Made by a program: the position numbers and the translations under genes
Shown: positions 62,975 to 64,000 of the stretch, one piece after another
How the letters are laid out: every line of letters starts with the position of its first letter
Numbering within the stretch: the first letter of the stretch is position 1
Source: Oligoflexia bacterium
Lineage (GTDB): Bacteria > Bdellovibrionota > UBA1018
DNA: 64,000 nt
Assembly (NCBI GenBank): GCA_903895855.1
Contig: CAITVN010000132.1
Span: forward strand, 1-64,000
Direction: 5' to 3'
The notes under the pieces: model-generated
Database searches by the model: none
What the model was told of the DNA's origin: nothing
Seen by the model: the letters and a program-made list of their open reading frames with translations, nothing else

Positions 62975-63373
62975 TTAACGTTTCGAGTATTGGAAACGTT
63001 TTCTTGCGCCGGCGAGGCCGTACTTCTTACGCTCAACTTCTCGTGAGTCGCGGGTCAAGAATCCAGCTTTTTTCAAAACCGGGCGAAGTGCTAAATCAAT
63101 TCGAAGAAGTGCTCGTGAAATTCCGTGTCTCACTGCTCCAGCTTGTCCTGACAAACCGCCACCTTTAACATTGATGAGAAGGTCGTAGCGACCAACCAAA
63201 GACGTTAACTCAAGCGGTTGCATAATCATCATTCGTGCGGTTGGGCGAGGAAAATATTCCTCAAATGAACGGCCATTCACTCGAATGACACCCATTTCGC
63301 TTGCGCGCGGGCGAACATAAACTCGAGCAATCGCGTTTTTTCTCTTTCCAACACTGTTTTGCTGCTTTTCCAT
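62975..63373 (-). CDS. rpsI: 30S ribosomal protein S9
   Basis: The 132-residue protein has the S9 core: [58 protein letters not shown] in parts, and the C-terminal [16 protein letters not shown] end. The C-terminal Lys-Arg tail reaches the P-site tRNA in the ribosome. It follows rplM by 23 bases in the usual L13-S9 order and is followed by a strong terminator. Confidence 0.97.
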   Translation of the reverse strand: MEKQQNSVGKRKNAIARVYVRPRASEMGVIRVNGRSFEEYFPRPTARMMIMQPLELTSLVGRYDLLINVKGGGLSGQAGAVRHGISRALLRIDLALRPVLKKAGFLTRDSREVERKKYGLAGARKRFQYSKR

Positions 63374-63396
63374 GAATTCGAATACTCCCTAACTCT

Positions 63397-63900
63397 TTAA
63401 GCTTTCGCCGTGGCAAGAACTGTTCGACGACGAGTTCCGACTGGCAAAACCTTAGGATCTTGTGCTTGATGAGTATGCTCACCGCCCACAAATAACTTTA
63501 ATTTCTTCATTTGATGTCTAGCGAGGTTTGACTTGTTAGTCATTCCCCAAATAGCTTGACGAAGAATTTCGTCTGGATGACGAGCTAACATTTCTTTAGC
63601 TGTTTTAGTTTTCAAACCACCGACATAATCGGAGTGTGAACGATAAAGTTTTTTGTCCCACTTGCCACCTGTCAACGCAACCTTTTCGCAGTTGATGACC
63701 ACAACGAAATCACCGGCATCAGCGTGCCGAGTAAAGCTCGTCTTGTGTTTTCCGATGATGACTTTAGCGATCACGGTAGCCAAACGGCCAACCACTTGAT
63801 CTTTAGCATCAACGACGTACCACTTGGGTGCGTTCGGACCTCTGGTCTCAAAGAAATGGGGAACACTCTGTTTTGCTTGGTAAGTCTTATTCTGAAGCAT
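63397..63900 (-). CDS. rplM: 50S ribosomal protein L13
   Basis: The 167-residue protein has L13 features: KWYVVDAKDQVVGRLATVIA, GDFVVVINCEKVALTG, and the HPDEILRQAIWGM segment. It is about 20 residues longer than typical L13, with an N-terminal tail and a C-terminal extension rich in basic residues (GTRRRTVLATAKA). It opens the rplM-rpsI operon. A promoter candidate lies only 10-38 bases upstream (63910-63938), and no Shine-Dalgarno is seen before ATG 63900. Confidence 0.96.
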   Translation of the reverse strand: MLQNKTYQAKQSVPHFFETRGPNAPKWYVVDAKDQVVGRLATVIAKVIIGKHKTSFTRHADAGDFVVVINCEKVALTGGKWDKKLYRSHSDYVGGLKTKTAKEMLARHPDEILRQAIWGMTNKSNLARHQMKKLKLFVGGEHTHQAQDPKVLPVGTRRRTVLATAKA

Positions 63901-63909
63901 AGGCTAAGT

Positions 63910-63938
63910 CGATTACAACTCGCTCACGTTCAAGTCAA
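63910..63938 (-). promoter_or_regulatory. candidate promoter of rplM-rpsI
   Basis: On the minus strand TTGACT (63938-63933), 17 bases, TAATCG (63915-63910). It would start transcription within a few bases of the rplM ATG, giving an almost leaderless mRNA. The lack of a ribosome site fits this, but a distal promoter outside the window is equally possible. Confidence 0.35.
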
Positions 63939-64000
63939 ATCAAAAACAGAGGTTTGTTGCGTGAACTGAGAAAAATTTCAAATTCGGGATTCGAATCGCC

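Noticed and set aside
63955-64000. TTCGAATCC on the minus strand, like a tRNA T-arm
   Set aside because: The arm lacks the conserved G before TTC and no acceptor end or CCA follows. The window ends before the rest could be judged.
1-64000. CRISPR arrays, insertion sequences, prophage genes, rRNA and tRNA genes
   Set aside because: None were recognised. The long inverted repeats are not flanked by transposase genes or target duplications, and their arms differ from one another.

Overview
The window reads as chromosomal DNA of a Gram-negative, aerobic bacterium of the Bdellovibrionota / former Deltaproteobacteria type. KdsA, several outer-membrane barrels and many lipoproteins show an outer membrane. 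Two paralogous HNH-endonuclease genes (one cut by the left window edge), a bactofilin locus, diheme cytochrome c, a GGDEF protein and an NtrC-type regulator fit that lineage. The lineage call is an inference from protein style; no rRNA gene is present to fix it. Coding density is high, and no phage, IS element, CRISPR array, tRNA or rRNA gene was recognised.

Layout from left to right. 1-1029: 5' part of an HNH gene on the minus strand plus a long non-coding leader. 1030-2531: pdxH and an orphan oligopeptide-type ABC permease. 2688-8292: sucA-sucB-lpdA, a complete 2-oxoglutarate dehydrogenase. 8557-15149: SpoIID-like protein, diheme cytochrome c, envelope proteins and a sugar-nucleotide-type SDR. 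15567-22590 (minus): iscR-iscS-iscU-iscA-hscB-hscA-fdx with a peptide-binding protein at the tail. 22852-29136: amidoligase-like protein, membrane protein, lepB, proC, kdsA, pyrG. 29620-35313: a signalling operon (pseudo-receiver coiled-coil protein, GGDEF protein, phosphoesterase) back to back with a bactofilin operon. 35371-45017: lytic transglycosylase, heme lipoprotein, membrane-tethered LuxR regulator, M16-like pair, SDR, MBL hydrolase, ald, lipoprotein. 45359-48924: second HNH gene, small secreted proteins, FliL-like protein. 49151-58585: barrel protein, class A PBP, secreted transglutaminase-elicitor-like protein, CHASE2 kinase and sigma-54 response regulator. 58593-63900 (minus): KimA-like K+ transporter, parvulin, QEGLA-motif protein, rplM-rpsI.

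Three non-gene signals stand out. First, a perfect palindrome (core CTTTCCCGGGAAAG) occurs three times, and every copy is upstream of or inside an HNH gene. The two HNH loci also share blocks of leader sequence. Second, three giant inverted repeats with unrelated arm sequences (9984-10357, 29381-29528, 49009-49149) fill gene-end spacers; the first begins and ends exactly at the stop codons of two converging genes. Third, the secreted protein at 53328-54872 carries the GLCHGW motif and a VWNQPV segment resembling the Pep-13 elicitor of oomycete transglutaminases.

Functionally, the window joins central carbon metabolism, Fe-S cluster assembly, envelope building (KdsA, PBP1, transglycosylase, SpoIID, bactofilin, signal peptidase) and signalling. 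Functions were assigned by reading motifs; no database search was run.
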